Positions 15,805 through 23,207 of a stretch of 25,267 bases of DNA are shown one piece after another; position 1 is the first letter of the stretch; each line of letters begins with the position of its first letter. The notes beneath the pieces are model-generated. The model saw only the letters and a list, made by a program, of their open reading frames with translations. It searched no databases and was not told the origin of the DNA. The DNA is from an uncultured Ellagibacter sp. (GTDB taxonomy: Bacteria > Actinomycetota > Coriobacteriia > Coriobacteriales > Eggerthellaceae): contig CAKUIV010000014.1 in assembly GCA_934661105.1 (NCBI GenBank), forward strand, positions 1-25,267. The letters are read 5' to 3'. Both the position numbers and the translations under genes were made by a program.

Positions 15805-15955
15805 TGGACAAAAAGGGTCGGTATGCGAGGATTCTTCTCTGCCCTTGATTTGCTTTCCCGTAAAGCTCGATAAAAGACCAGGTCGTGGATCGCCGAGTGT
15901 CAAGATGAGGGTCCAGAGGATGTTTCCGGGCTCGCATATCGCTTCTTTTTGTCCA
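15805..15955. repeat. 151-bp inverted-repeat element in the leuD-leuB gap
   Basis: The arms 15805-15829 and 15931-15955 match in inverted orientation: TGGACAAAAAG (11 of 11) and TATGCGAG (8 of 8), separated by six positions with two matches. The inner sequence shows further weak pairing. No gene lies in it. It could be a MITE-like remnant or a structured RNA. The rest of 15546-16217 contains no convincing coding sequence. Confidence 0.5.
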
Positions 15956-16150
15956 CGGCGCGTCGATTTGGAAGCAACGGAGGCTATGAGCTTCGACAGA
16001 AGAGGCCCAAGGGAATTCAAGCGAGGGCGGGAGAACGCGGGGAATTTTGGAGATGAGCGAAGTTCGGCGCATCTTGTGCGAAGTGGGCGCCTTCGCGGCG
16101 CTTCTTCAAGGAAGCGTAAGTTTGCGCGAGGAAATGGGCACGCGGCATCC

Positions 16151-16178
16151 TTGCGCCTTGTTGCTGCGCTAATATAGT
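16151..16178 (+). promoter_or_regulatory. Predicted leuB promoter
   Basis: TTGCGC (16151-16156) and TATAGT (16173-16178) are 16 nt apart, about 40 nt before the leuB ATG. It is moderately convincing. Confidence 0.4.
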
Positions 16179-16217
16179 CGGGTGCGATAAACCGCTCATT
16201 GAAAGAGGCTTGCAATC

Positions 16218-17327
16218 ATGACTACGAAGTACAACATCTGCCTTCTGCCCGGCGACGGCATCGGCCCGGAAATCATCGCCGAGGGCGTGAAGGTTTTGAA
16301 CGCGGTGGGCGCGAAGTACGACACCGAGTTCGTGTGCGAGGAATCGCTCATCGGCGGTGCCGCGATCGATGCGACGGGCGAACCGCTTCCCCAGGCCACG
16401 CTTGACGCTGCGAAGGCCGCGGACGCCGTTCTGCTCGCTGCCGTCGGCGGCCCGAAGTGGGACACCACCGACCCCAACGCCCCGCGCCCCGAACAGGGCC
16501 TGCTCGGCATCCGCAAGGGCTTGGGCCTGTACACCAACCTGCGTCCCGTGCAGATCTTCGATGCCTTGGCCGGTGCTTCCACGTTGAAGCCCGAGGTCAT
16601 CGCAGGCGTCGACCTCATGATCGTGCGCGAGCTCACCGGTGGTTTGTACTTCGGCAAGCGCGAGCGCTTCTACGACGAGGAGGGCGCCGGCACGAACGGC
16701 GCCAAAGGCCAGCGCGCCTACGATACGCTCGAGTACCGCGAGTACGAAATCGAGCGCATCGCTCGCCAGGCGTTCGAAGCTGCGCGCAAGCGTCGTAAGA
16801 AGGTGACGAGCGTCGACAAGGCCAACGTGCTCGAGACGAGCCGCATGTGGCGCGAAATCGTGCACCGTATCGGCGAGACCGAATATCCCGATGTGGAGAT
16901 CGAAGACCTGCTCGTCGACAACACGGCCATGCAGCTCATCAACCGCCCGGCCGATTTCGACGTCGTGGTGACCGAGAACATGTTCGGCGACATCCTGTCC
17001 GACGAAGCCGCCCAGATCACGGGCTCGCTCGGCATGCTCGCCTCCGCCAGTCTGGGCGACGGCACCGCGCTTTACGAGCCGTCCCACGGCAGCGCGCCCG
17101 ACATCGCGGGCAAGGGCATCGCGAACCCGCTCGCGCAGATTCTGTCCGTCGAGATGATGCTGCGTTACAGCTTCGACATGAACGACGCCGCCGACGACAT
17201 CCGTCGCGCGGTGACGAACCTCTTGAACGACGGTTGGCGCACGGGCGACCTGAAGGATTCCACCACCCCGGCCGACAAGGTGGTCAACTGCGCCGGTATG
17301 GGCGATTTGGTGGTGAAGTACCTGTAG
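16218..17327 (+). CDS. leuB: 3-isopropylmalate dehydrogenase
   Basis: A 369-aa NAD-dependent beta-decarboxylating dehydrogenase, the third enzyme of leucine synthesis. It shows the start CLLPGDGIGPEI, GGPKWD, the RELTGGLYFG substrate loop, the DKANVLETSR catalytic Lys region, the VVTENMFGDILSDEAAQITGSLGMLASAS metal-binding Asp motif and EPSHGSAPDIAGKGIANP for NAD. AAAGAGG precedes ATG 16218. It is separated from leuCD by about 670 nt of non-coding DNA and appears to have its own promoter. Confidence 0.97.
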   Translation: MTTKYNICLLPGDGIGPEIIAEGVKVLNAVGAKYDTEFVCEESLIGGAAIDATGEPLPQATLDAAKAADAVLLAAVGGPKWDTTDPNAPRPEQGLLGIRKGLGLYTNLRPVQIFDALAGASTLKPEVIAGVDLMIVRELTGGLYFGKRERFYDEEGAGTNGAKGQRAYDTLEYREYEIERIARQAFEAARKRRKKVTSVDKANVLETSRMWREIVHRIGETEYPDVEIEDLLVDNTAMQLINRPADFDVVVTENMFGDILSDEAAQITGSLGMLASASLGDGTALYEPSHGSAPDIAGKGIANPLAQILSVEMMLRYSFDMNDAADDIRRAVTNLLNDGWRTGDLKDSTTPADKVVNCAGMGDLVVKYL

Positions 17328-17358
17328 GTCGCGCCGCTGCAGACGCGAATCGCATTTC

Positions 17359-17382
17359 GCCGCGAGGGTTCAGCCTCGCGGC
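17359..17382 (+). other. Intercistronic hairpin between leuB and the HIT gene
   Basis: A perfect 9-bp stem GCCGCGAGG/CCTCGCGGC (17359-17367/17374-17382) with a 6-nt loop and no T-run. It probably stabilises or processes the transcript; the HIT gene begins 20 nt later. Confidence 0.5.
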
Positions 17383-17402
17383 GTTCGACGAAAGGAAGAA
17401 CC

Positions 17403-17768
17403 ATGGCTGAGGATTGCCTGTTCTGCAAACTGATCTCGGGCGAGATTCCCACGAACAAGGTGTACGAGGACGACGTCTGCTTCGCGTTCGACGATATCGA
17501 GCCTGAGGCGCCGGTGCACACGCTGCTCGTGCCGAAGAAGCACTACGACGACATGTGCGACGGCGTGCCCGAGGAGGTTTTCGGCCACATGATGGCCGTG
17601 GTGCCGAAGGTCGCCGAGATCAAGGGCGTGCGCGAGTCCGGCTTCCGCACGGTGGTGAACACCGGTCCCGATTCCGCGACCACGGTGAAGCACTTCCATA
17701 TCCACATCCTCGGTGGCGTGAAGATGGGCCGCTTCACGTTCGAAAACTCCCAGCGCGCACAGGAATAA
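17403..17768 (+). CDS. HIT family (histidine triad) protein
   Basis: A 121-aa HINT-like nucleotide hydrolase/transferase. It has the N-terminal CLFCKLISGEIP motif with two Cys, FAFDDIEPEAPVHTLLVPKKH, and the triad HFHIHILGG with His97, His99 and His101. In most HinT proteins the stretch before the triad is Gly-Gln-x-Val; here it is Ser-Ala-Thr-Thr-Val-Lys, a minor variation. HIT proteins hydrolyse nucleoside phosphoramidates (AMP-lysine type). AAAGGAAG precedes the ATG. A terminator follows, so this is the end of the leuB transcription unit. Confidence 0.93.
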   Translation: MAEDCLFCKLISGEIPTNKVYEDDVCFAFDDIEPEAPVHTLLVPKKHYDDMCDGVPEEVFGHMMAVVPKVAEIKGVRESGFRTVVNTGPDSATTVKHFHIHILGGVKMGRFTFENSQRAQE

Positions 17769-17818
17769 CGCGCCGGGATCGGGCGGCTTGCGTTCGATCG
17801 GTTTAGCTGCGTTTCAAC

Positions 17819-17849
17819 CCCTCTGCGCCTTTCGCGCGCGGAGGGTTTT
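17819..17849 (+). terminator. Terminator after the HIT gene
   Basis: A 10-bp stem from CCCTCTGCGC paired with GCGCGGAGGG (one G-U), then TTTTC. It is Rho-independent. Confidence 0.88.
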
Positions 17850-17899
17850 CTTGTATCAAGGGGCTTGTGGCGCGTCTTGCCTTTGCCGCCGATAGGCTA

Positions 17900-18010
17900 T
17901 CGAAATGGTAGTGATTAAGAATCATTTAGAGACGCAATCGCACCATTTGTCCCAAAACATCGCTGATGCTGTAAATACTCGATTCTTGGAGTATTTTAAC
18001 TGCATCACTT
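17900..18010 (+). promoter_or_regulatory. A/T-rich promoter region with palindrome before the NifX-like gene
   Basis: This stretch is clearly more A/T-rich than its neighbours and holds a perfect 8-bp inverted repeat AAATACTC/GAGTATTT (17973-17980/17989-17996) with an 8-nt spacer, a likely operator. I cannot fix a single best -35/-10 pair. A short open frame across it has no ribosome site. Confidence 0.4.
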
Positions 18011-18086
18011 CAGATGGCGTGCGGCTTGAACCCGGCTGTGCGCTCGCGATGAGACGGGACGGGGTTCCCGAAGAAAGAAGGCGCAG

Positions 18087-18467
18087 ATGACTGCCATCAA
18101 ACTTGCCGTGCCGACCATGGGTGCGGCTGGACTTGCCGCGGAACGCTCGGGTCATTTCGGGCATTGCGATTGCTTCACCGTGGTCGATATCGACAACGGG
18201 GTCGTGTCGGAGGAGACGACCATGATTGCCAACCCGCCGCACGAAGAGGGCGGTTGCCTGCGACCGGTCGGCCTGCTCGCTGAAGCTGGTTGCGACGCCA
18301 TCGTGGCGGCTGGCATGGGAATGCGTCCGCTCATGGGCTTCAACCAGGCGGGCATCACGGTGTACTACGATGCCGAGCATCCCGTCGTCGGCGACGCGGC
18401 ACGCGCCGTTGCGGCGGGCGAGGCACCTATCATGTCCGCTGATCAGGCCTGCAACCATCATCACTAG
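18087..18467 (+). CDS. NifX/NifB-type dinitrogenase iron-molybdenum cofactor family protein
   Basis: A 126-aa single-domain protein of the RNase-H-like Nif11/NifX fold. It starts with KLAVPTMGAAGLAAERSGHFGHCDCFTVVDID, has the GLLAEAGCDAIVAAGMGMRPLMGFNQAGITVYY core typical of the family, and ends in Cys-Asn-His-His-His. The Cys/His positions (HCDC, GGC, CNHHH) could bind a metal or Fe-S cluster. No nitrogenase genes are near; such proteins are widespread in anaerobes that lack nitrogenase, and their role there is unknown. AAGAAAGAAGG precedes the ATG, and a terminator follows directly. Confidence 0.88.
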   Translation: MTAIKLAVPTMGAAGLAAERSGHFGHCDCFTVVDIDNGVVSEETTMIANPPHEEGGCLRPVGLLAEAGCDAIVAAGMGMRPLMGFNQAGITVYYDAEHPVVGDAARAVAAGEAPIMSADQACNHHH

Positions 18468-18474
18468 GAAGCGA

Positions 18475-18523
18475 GGGAGCCTTCTGTCGGACCGCTGCCG
18501 GATTCGACGAAAGGCTCCCTTTT
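18475..18523 (+). terminator. Terminator after the NifX-like gene
   Basis: GGGAGCCTT/AAGGCTCCC (18475-18483/18511-18519) with a small inner hairpin, followed by TTTT. Confidence 0.85.
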
Positions 18524-18529
18524 GCCAGA

Positions 18530-18665
18530 AAAGGCGAATTTAGGGTAGACGGCCTCACTGTAGTTTGCTTTTTGATCTTAGTTATTCAACAATAAGGCGG
18601 AAAATGTGGAATAACTAGTGGAAGAAAAGGAACTGAGCGAGGTGGCCTACCCTAAATTCGCCTTT
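18530..18665. repeat. 136-bp MITE-like nested inverted repeat
   Basis: The 19-bp arm AAAGGCGAATTTAGGGTAG (18530-18548) recurs in exact inverted form at 18647-18665, with partial pairing inside it (GGCCTC against GAGG-GGCC). A second inverted repeat TAGTTATTC/GAATAACTA (18579-18587/18609-18617) is nested at the centre. There is no coding content. The size and terminal inverted repeats fit a MITE; a structured leader or operator of the next gene is the alternative. No clear target-site duplication is visible. Confidence 0.6.
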
Positions 18666-18740
18666 CTTGTCAAAAACGGCCCTCTTCGGCGTATTCGCGT
18701 CTCCGTGCTATTCTTTAGCGTAAGAAGAAAGGGTAGCTTA

Positions 18741-21557
18741 ATGGCGCATTACGTGGAAGAAAAGGAAGGGCTCTACCGCATCCGTCGGAAAGGCGGTTTG
18801 TTCGGGCCGCGAGTTCGCGTCCTGCCGAACGCGGTCGCCGCGTTTTCGCCGGCGGGACCGGCTGTTCACAGCGCATTTGCCGGCGAAACGATGCCCAATC
18901 AAGAATTCCCCCAGTACGGGTGGGTTCGATCGCTTCTTCCTGCGCCGCGTAAAGACGATGCCTATCTCGTCGAGTTCACTTCTCCGGATACGTTTCGCAT
19001 CTGGGGATACGCCGACCGTTATGGGCGCGCCTTCGTGACGTCGCGCCCGCTTGTCGCCCCGCCCGCTCGCGATGCGGACATCGTGCTTATCATGGATTCG
19101 CCGGAGCATAAGACCGGCCAGCCGGCAGATTCGTCCAACCCGCGTTCTCGTTTGCATACTCGCGGGGCCGAATCCGTTTCCGGTTGCGTACAGTTGCGCG
19201 ACAAGCAGGGGGTTCGAGAGGTCGCGCGTTTTCGCAGGGAAAGAGGCGCTTACACGCTCTTCGACTCTTGGTGCGATTTCGGTGACAACGCGACGGGGCT
19301 CGCTTACGATGATGCTCTTGCTCGCTGCTTTTTCGCCTTTTCGTTCCGCCCGCTGCTCGGCGGGGCTAGCATTCCCGCTCGCGGGCTTGCGGGCATATTG
19401 GAGCGTCTTGACTGCGACGCCCCGTTCGCGGCGCTCATCGAGGTCGTCCACGGCATTCGGCAGGCTGCGGTCGATCCCGCCATGCGCCCGCCCGCGCTTG
19501 CCCTTATGTTGGCGAGCTGGCTTGACGATGTCGGTGCGGAGCGTGTTTTGGCGGCCGCTCAACCAGGCAAAACAGGACAACCGCCTTTGCGTCTTGTGCG
19601 AACCGTTCGCTATTCGAACACGTTCTACATCGGCAAGGCCGATCCTGATACCGAGTTTCCCGAGCAGGACGTGTGGGCGATCGAGTCGGCATTGAACAGG
19701 TTTCTTCTTATCATGGATGAGCTGGGGGACCATGCGGCGCTCGCGTCGGCCGATGAATGCGGACGCATCGACGCCGAGCTGTTCGCCGACATCGCCGTGC
19801 AAGCGCCGTGCGCCGAGCATCCCGTAGACGAGGCGCGTCCGGTCGCGCAAAGGGCGGGGGAGTGGGAAATTCGTCGCGCGATTGGCGAGGCGATGGAACG
19901 CTTCCGGCTGCCTGTTCGCCTGTCGTCCCAGTTCAGGCTTGATGTTGAAGCGGGAATCGCCGCCTTTGAGATCGACGCTCCCGATAGTTCGTTCATGCCG
20001 GCGCGCGTTTTCGACGCGAAGTCCGCGACATGGCGCGATGCGTCGGAGAAAGAACGGGAAGGGTCTTCGCTTCGCTACGTCGAGTGCTTGGGAGCGATGC
20101 TCGCGGCGGCGGCGTTCAACGCCGGGGCAGCGGTGCGCAGCGTCGAGGTGGTTGCCTATGCGGCTCGATTCGATGCTGCTGCCGAGGATGCGGCTCCGCT
20201 GTATCGCGTGTCGTTTTCGCGAGAGGCGTTCTGCGGGGGGAGCGAGCCGGCGTATCGAACGGCGTCGGACGACCCCCGCTTGCTTTTCTCGGCATGCGAT
20301 GCCCTCTTCGGCGAAGACGCTCGAAGCGATCGCTCGATCGACGATGTCGTGTCTGCGCAGGTAAGAGAGACGCGTCGCGATCTTCCCGAGGTCGAAGCGG
20401 CCGAGCTTACGGCGCGCGCGAAGAAGGCGTTCTGCGCAGATTCGTCGCGCGACCTGCGGATTCGCGCCGATTCTCAGCTGCGGAACGTCGCCGAGCGCGT
20501 GGCAGCCTCTGTGACGCGTGCAGCAAGCGCCACCGAGGCGATCCGCTGCGTCCAGACGGAGCAGCGCGATGCGGACGATCCGCGCGTTTTCGAGGCGTGC
20601 ACGCGCCTCATGACCGCGCTCATCGAGGATTCGGTCGATTCGGGTGACGAGAACGCGCTCGTGACCTGTTTCATGGGGGACGACCCGTACCTGATTGCGC
20701 TTGGACGGGCGCGCGCTGTCGCTCGGACGGATGCCCATGCGGCCGCGGAGGTCCTTCGCGAGGCAATCGCTCGTGCGGAGGCAAGCCACCGTTTCGACGA
20801 CAACGCGGAAGCGGTTCATCGCATGTTCGACTCGTATGCATCGCGCATCCTGTACAACCGGGAACGCGCAGGCACGGCAACGTGGACGTGCGGGCTTATT
20901 GGGCCGCACCCCGACGAGGGCAAGCGCGTCGAGCTTCTGCCGACGTCGCTTGCGATGTGCTACCTCGATTCCGTGCGCCTGCTCGAAGAGTCGTTCGACC
21001 ATGCTGATGAGGCTCTTGAACTGGGAAAACGTTGTATTCAAGTAGCACCGACCTATTCGCCGGCGTATCGTCAAACCGCGCGCGCCTATATGCTTGTGGG
21101 AGATATGGCGAACTCCGCGAGGATGCTCAAGCGCGCGCTCGACGTAGCGACGCTTCCCGACGAGATCGCCATGGCGTACTACCAGCTTGCCTACGTCGAA
21201 TGGAAGGCGGGCGACAGTGCTTCGGGCGTCGCCTGCTACCTGAAATCGATGATCGTCTCGCCGATCTACCTAGCGCAATGCACGATCGAGATGCATCAGC
21301 TCATGGCGGAAACGGGGCAGGGCCCCATTGCGCGGGAACAGGTCGACGCAGTGCTCGCGGGCGCGGGAATACCCGTGTCGCCGAGCGACGTGATGCTCGA
21401 CGCGCTCGACGATGCCATGCACTGCGCCATCGATGCGAACATGTTCGGTGTGGGCTCGTCGCTTCTGGCGCTGCGCCTGCGCTACCGCCCCGACGATGCA
21501 CTCATGAACGTGCTCCAAAGCCTGAACGCACCTCTCGTTCCCAACACGCTCGACTAG
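18741..21557 (+). CDS. Large TPR-containing protein of unknown function
   Basis: A 938-aa, apparently cytosolic protein with no signal peptide or membrane helix. The first ~100 residues include a strand-rich region; the middle is acidic and Ala-rich, with helical stretches. At about 753-840 at least two tetratricopeptide repeats can be seen (HADEALELGKRCIQVAPTYSPAYRQTARAYM, then GDMANSARMLKRALDVATLPDEIAMAYYQLAYVEWKAGD), which usually mediate protein contacts. I do not recognise the other domains. ATG 18741 is preferred because AAGAAAGGG precedes it; the frame extends upstream to 18618 into the inverted repeat but without a ribosome site. It has its own terminator, so it is a single-gene unit. 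Confidence 0.8.
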   Translation: MAHYVEEKEGLYRIRRKGGLFGPRVRVLPNAVAAFSPAGPAVHSAFAGETMPNQEFPQYGWVRSLLPAPRKDDAYLVEFTSPDTFRIWGYADRYGRAFVTSRPLVAPPARDADIVLIMDSPEHKTGQPADSSNPRSRLHTRGAESVSGCVQLRDKQGVREVARFRRERGAYTLFDSWCDFGDNATGLAYDDALARCFFAFSFRPLLGGASIPARGLAGILERLDCDAPFAALIEVVHGIRQAAVDPAMRPPALALMLASWLDDVGAERVLAAAQPGKTGQPPLRLVRTVRYSNTFYIGKADPDTEFPEQDVWAIESALNRFLLIMDELGDHAALASADECGRIDAELFADIAVQAPCAEHPVDEARPVAQRAGEWEIRRAIGEAMERFRLPVRLSSQFRLDVEAGIAAFEIDAPDSSFMPARVFDAKSATWRDASEKEREGSSLRYVECLGAMLAAAAFNAGAAVRSVEVVAYAARFDAAAEDAAPLYRVSFSREAFCGGSEPAYRTASDDPRLLFSACDALFGEDARSDRSIDDVVSAQVRETRRDLPEVEAAELTARAKKAFCADSSRDLRIRADSQLRNVAERVAASVTRAASATEAIRCVQTEQRDADDPRVFEACTRLMTALIEDSVDSGDENALVTCFMGDDPYLIALGRARAVARTDAHAAAEVLREAIARAEASHRFDDNAEAVHRMFDSYASRILYNRERAGTATWTCGLIGPHPDEGKRVELLPTSLAMCYLDSVRLLEESFDHADEALELGKRCIQVAPTYSPAYRQTARAYMLVGDMANSARMLKRALDVATLPDEIAMAYYQLAYVEWKAGDSASGVACYLKSMIVSPIYLAQCTIEMHQLMAETGQGPIAREQVDAVLAGAGIPVSPSDVMLDALDDAMHCAIDANMFGVGSSLLALRLRYRPDDALMNVLQSLNAPLVPNTLD

Positions 21558-21599
21558 CACCCTCACCTGCGGATATTCTTTCCATCGCTTCCTTATTTC

Positions 21600-21640
21600 C
21601 AAGTCCCTTGACGCTGAAGCGCCAAGGGACTTGCTCTTTT
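21600..21640 (+). terminator. Terminator after the TPR gene
   Basis: A 10-bp stem AAGTCCCTTG/CAAGGGACTT (21601-21610/21623-21632) extended by one C-G pair, an inner CGC-TGAA-GCG tip, then CTCTTTTC. Confidence 0.88.
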
Positions 21641-21662
21641 CTCTCGGCTTTTTCACAAGAAC

Positions 21663-21716
21663 GAGACACGAAGGTCGAAGTGTCTCATCGCTCGGACACG
21701 GTGCCCGATGTGTCTC
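21663..21716 (+). promoter_or_regulatory. Two tandem palindromes upstream of the MFS/molybdoenzyme operon
   Basis: GAGACAC-N10-GTGTCTC (21663-21669, 21680-21686) is followed exactly 30 bp later by a second site, GACAC-N10-GTGTC with a TC extension (21695-21699, 21710-21716). The identical arm length, spacer and 30-bp period indicate a cooperative dimer operator. The 176 nt from here to the MFS ATG also hold CGCTCG/CGAGCG and a GC-rich hairpin (GGCGG...CCGCC, about 21846-21865); no gene and no convincing -35/-10 pair is seen. Confidence 0.6.
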
Positions 21717-21892
21717 AAACGGTCTTTTTTCGCCGGTGAATGGTCGTTAAAGTACGTGTCGCTCGATCGAAAACGAGCGGTCTAAGAAAAGGCTCGAAGC
21801 CTCGTCGAAGGGAAACGCGGGGACTTTGGAGTTGGGGTTAACAGGGCGGGGATCGAGGATCCGCCCGAGAGAGGAAAAGAGGGGTTGAGAAA

Positions 21893-23140
21893 ATGAGCGA
21901 AGAGGCTCGCAAGTCCGAGATCAATCAAACAGGCCGCGCCTGGCTTGTTGCGATCATCGCGATCATCGCGTCCATCTTGATCTCGGTCAACAACAACAAA
22001 CTACCGGCAACGGCATCGCTCGTGCTTCCCGCGCTCGGCATCGATACCGGCGCGCTCAGCACGCTGATGTCGTTGAACGGCTACGTCGGGTTCGTGCTCG
22101 CGTTCGTCGCGGCCACCATCATCATGAAGTTCGGCACTAAGAAGTCGACGCTCATGGTTTTGGGATGCGCGCTCGTCGGCGCGGTCATCAGTGCGTTCGC
22201 GACATCCTATGAGCTCTTGGTCGTCGGCCGCCTGATCGAAGGTGTGGGCTACGCCTGCATCGGCACCGTGGTTCCCGTGCTCGTGTCCGAATGGTTCCCG
22301 CCGTCGAAGCGCGGCGTTCCGATGGGCATCTTCTCCGTATGGGTGCCGCTCGGCTCCATGTTCATCATGGGCACGTCCGGGTTCTTCTTCAATACCGCCG
22401 ACCCGACGACGTATCACAACGTGTTCTGGTTCGTCGTGGTCCTCCTGGTCGTCATCACCGTTGTTTGGGCCGTTGCCGTGCGCAATCCGCAGCATTCTTA
22501 CCTGGCCGAGGAATCCGACCCGAACGCCCCGAAACCGAAGGTTTCCGAGGGCTTCAAGAGCTTGTCCTGCTGGGTAGCGATGATCGCTTTCGCCGCGTTT
22601 GCCCTGGGCACAGCATGCGTCATGAACTTCGAGACGCTCTACATGGTGCAGACCATGGGAATGGACCAGGCTGCCGCGAACGGCATGCTCAACGTGGCCA
22701 ACATCGCGGTCGTCGTCGGCGGCATCGCCATCGGCTTCGTGATGAACGCCGTGAAGAGCAACACCGGGCGCCTTGCCATCCTGGTTGTGAGCTCGGCGGT
22801 GCTCGGTATCTGCTTCGCGCTCGCCTACACGGTCAGCGGCGCGATGCTCACGCCCTGGCTCATCGTGTTCGGCCTGTCCAACGGCATCGTTCCCGCGATC
22901 TTCTTCACGATGGTTGCTGAAATCGCCCCGCGCCCGGAGCTTGCAAGCGTGTCGTCCACGCTGATGAGCTGCGGACAGTGCGTCGGCGGCATCCTGTTCG
23001 CCTTCGTCGGCGCGGTCGTCTCCGCTGCCGGCTGGGGCGCTTGCACGGGCCTGCTCGCGGGCGTCGGCATCGTGCTTTTCCTCGGTTCGTTGGCTCTGCT
23101 TCTCGTGATCAAGGCACGCGACAAGAAGCAGCAGGCTTAA
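21893..23140 (+). CDS. MFS transporter
   Basis: A 415-aa major facilitator with twelve predicted membrane helices in two six-helix halves and a cytosolic middle loop (about residues 198-225, PQHSYLAEESDPNAPKPKVSEG). Between helices 2 and 3 is the family-A-like loop KFGTKKST (a degenerate G-x-x-x-D-R/K-x-G-R). The first helix ends in NNNKLPA, and helix 4 has VVGRLIEGVGYACIG. The start ATG 21893 follows GAGGGG-type sites. It lies 67 nt before the molybdoenzyme gene and probably imports its substrate or exports its product; nitrate or small carboxylates cannot be excluded. The substrate cannot be deduced from sequence. Confidence 0.9.
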   Translation: MSEEARKSEINQTGRAWLVAIIAIIASILISVNNNKLPATASLVLPALGIDTGALSTLMSLNGYVGFVLAFVAATIIMKFGTKKSTLMVLGCALVGAVISAFATSYELLVVGRLIEGVGYACIGTVVPVLVSEWFPPSKRGVPMGIFSVWVPLGSMFIMGTSGFFFNTADPTTYHNVFWFVVVLLVVITVVWAVAVRNPQHSYLAEESDPNAPKPKVSEGFKSLSCWVAMIAFAAFALGTACVMNFETLYMVQTMGMDQAAANGMLNVANIAVVVGGIAIGFVMNAVKSNTGRLAILVVSSAVLGICFALAYTVSGAMLTPWLIVFGLSNGIVPAIFFTMVAEIAPRPELASVSSTLMSCGQCVGGILFAFVGAVVSAAGWGACTGLLAGVGIVLFLGSLALLLVIKARDKKQQA

Positions 23141-23207
23141 ACGATACATCCAGACGACATTTCGAGATTCGCTTTTGACGAGTAAGCAAGACGAGAGGAG
23201 CAAGGTT

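Noticed and set aside
16053..16172. 39-codon frame ending Leu-Leu-Leu-Arg just before leuB, resembling a leucine leader peptide
   Set aside because: The ribosome site is poorly placed, no attenuator hairpin lies between it and leuB, and it overlaps the predicted leuB promoter.
15595..16215. Several open frames of 90-140 residues in the leuD-leuB gap
   Set aside because: They run through the perfect palindrome and inverted repeats, have Arg/Ser-rich random-like translations and no ribosome sites.
15546..16217. T-box leader or known amino-acid riboswitch before leuB
   Set aside because: I looked for the T-box sequence and specifier-type stems and found none.
17905..18090. 61-residue frame upstream of the NifX-like gene
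   Set aside because: No ribosome site, it contains the A/T-rich palindrome, and it overlaps the next start; it is more likely promoter DNA.
18738..21074. 778-residue minus-strand frame opposite the TPR gene
   Set aside because: Arg-rich, without motifs, no promoter or ribosome site; the plus-strand frame has TPR motifs and a terminator.
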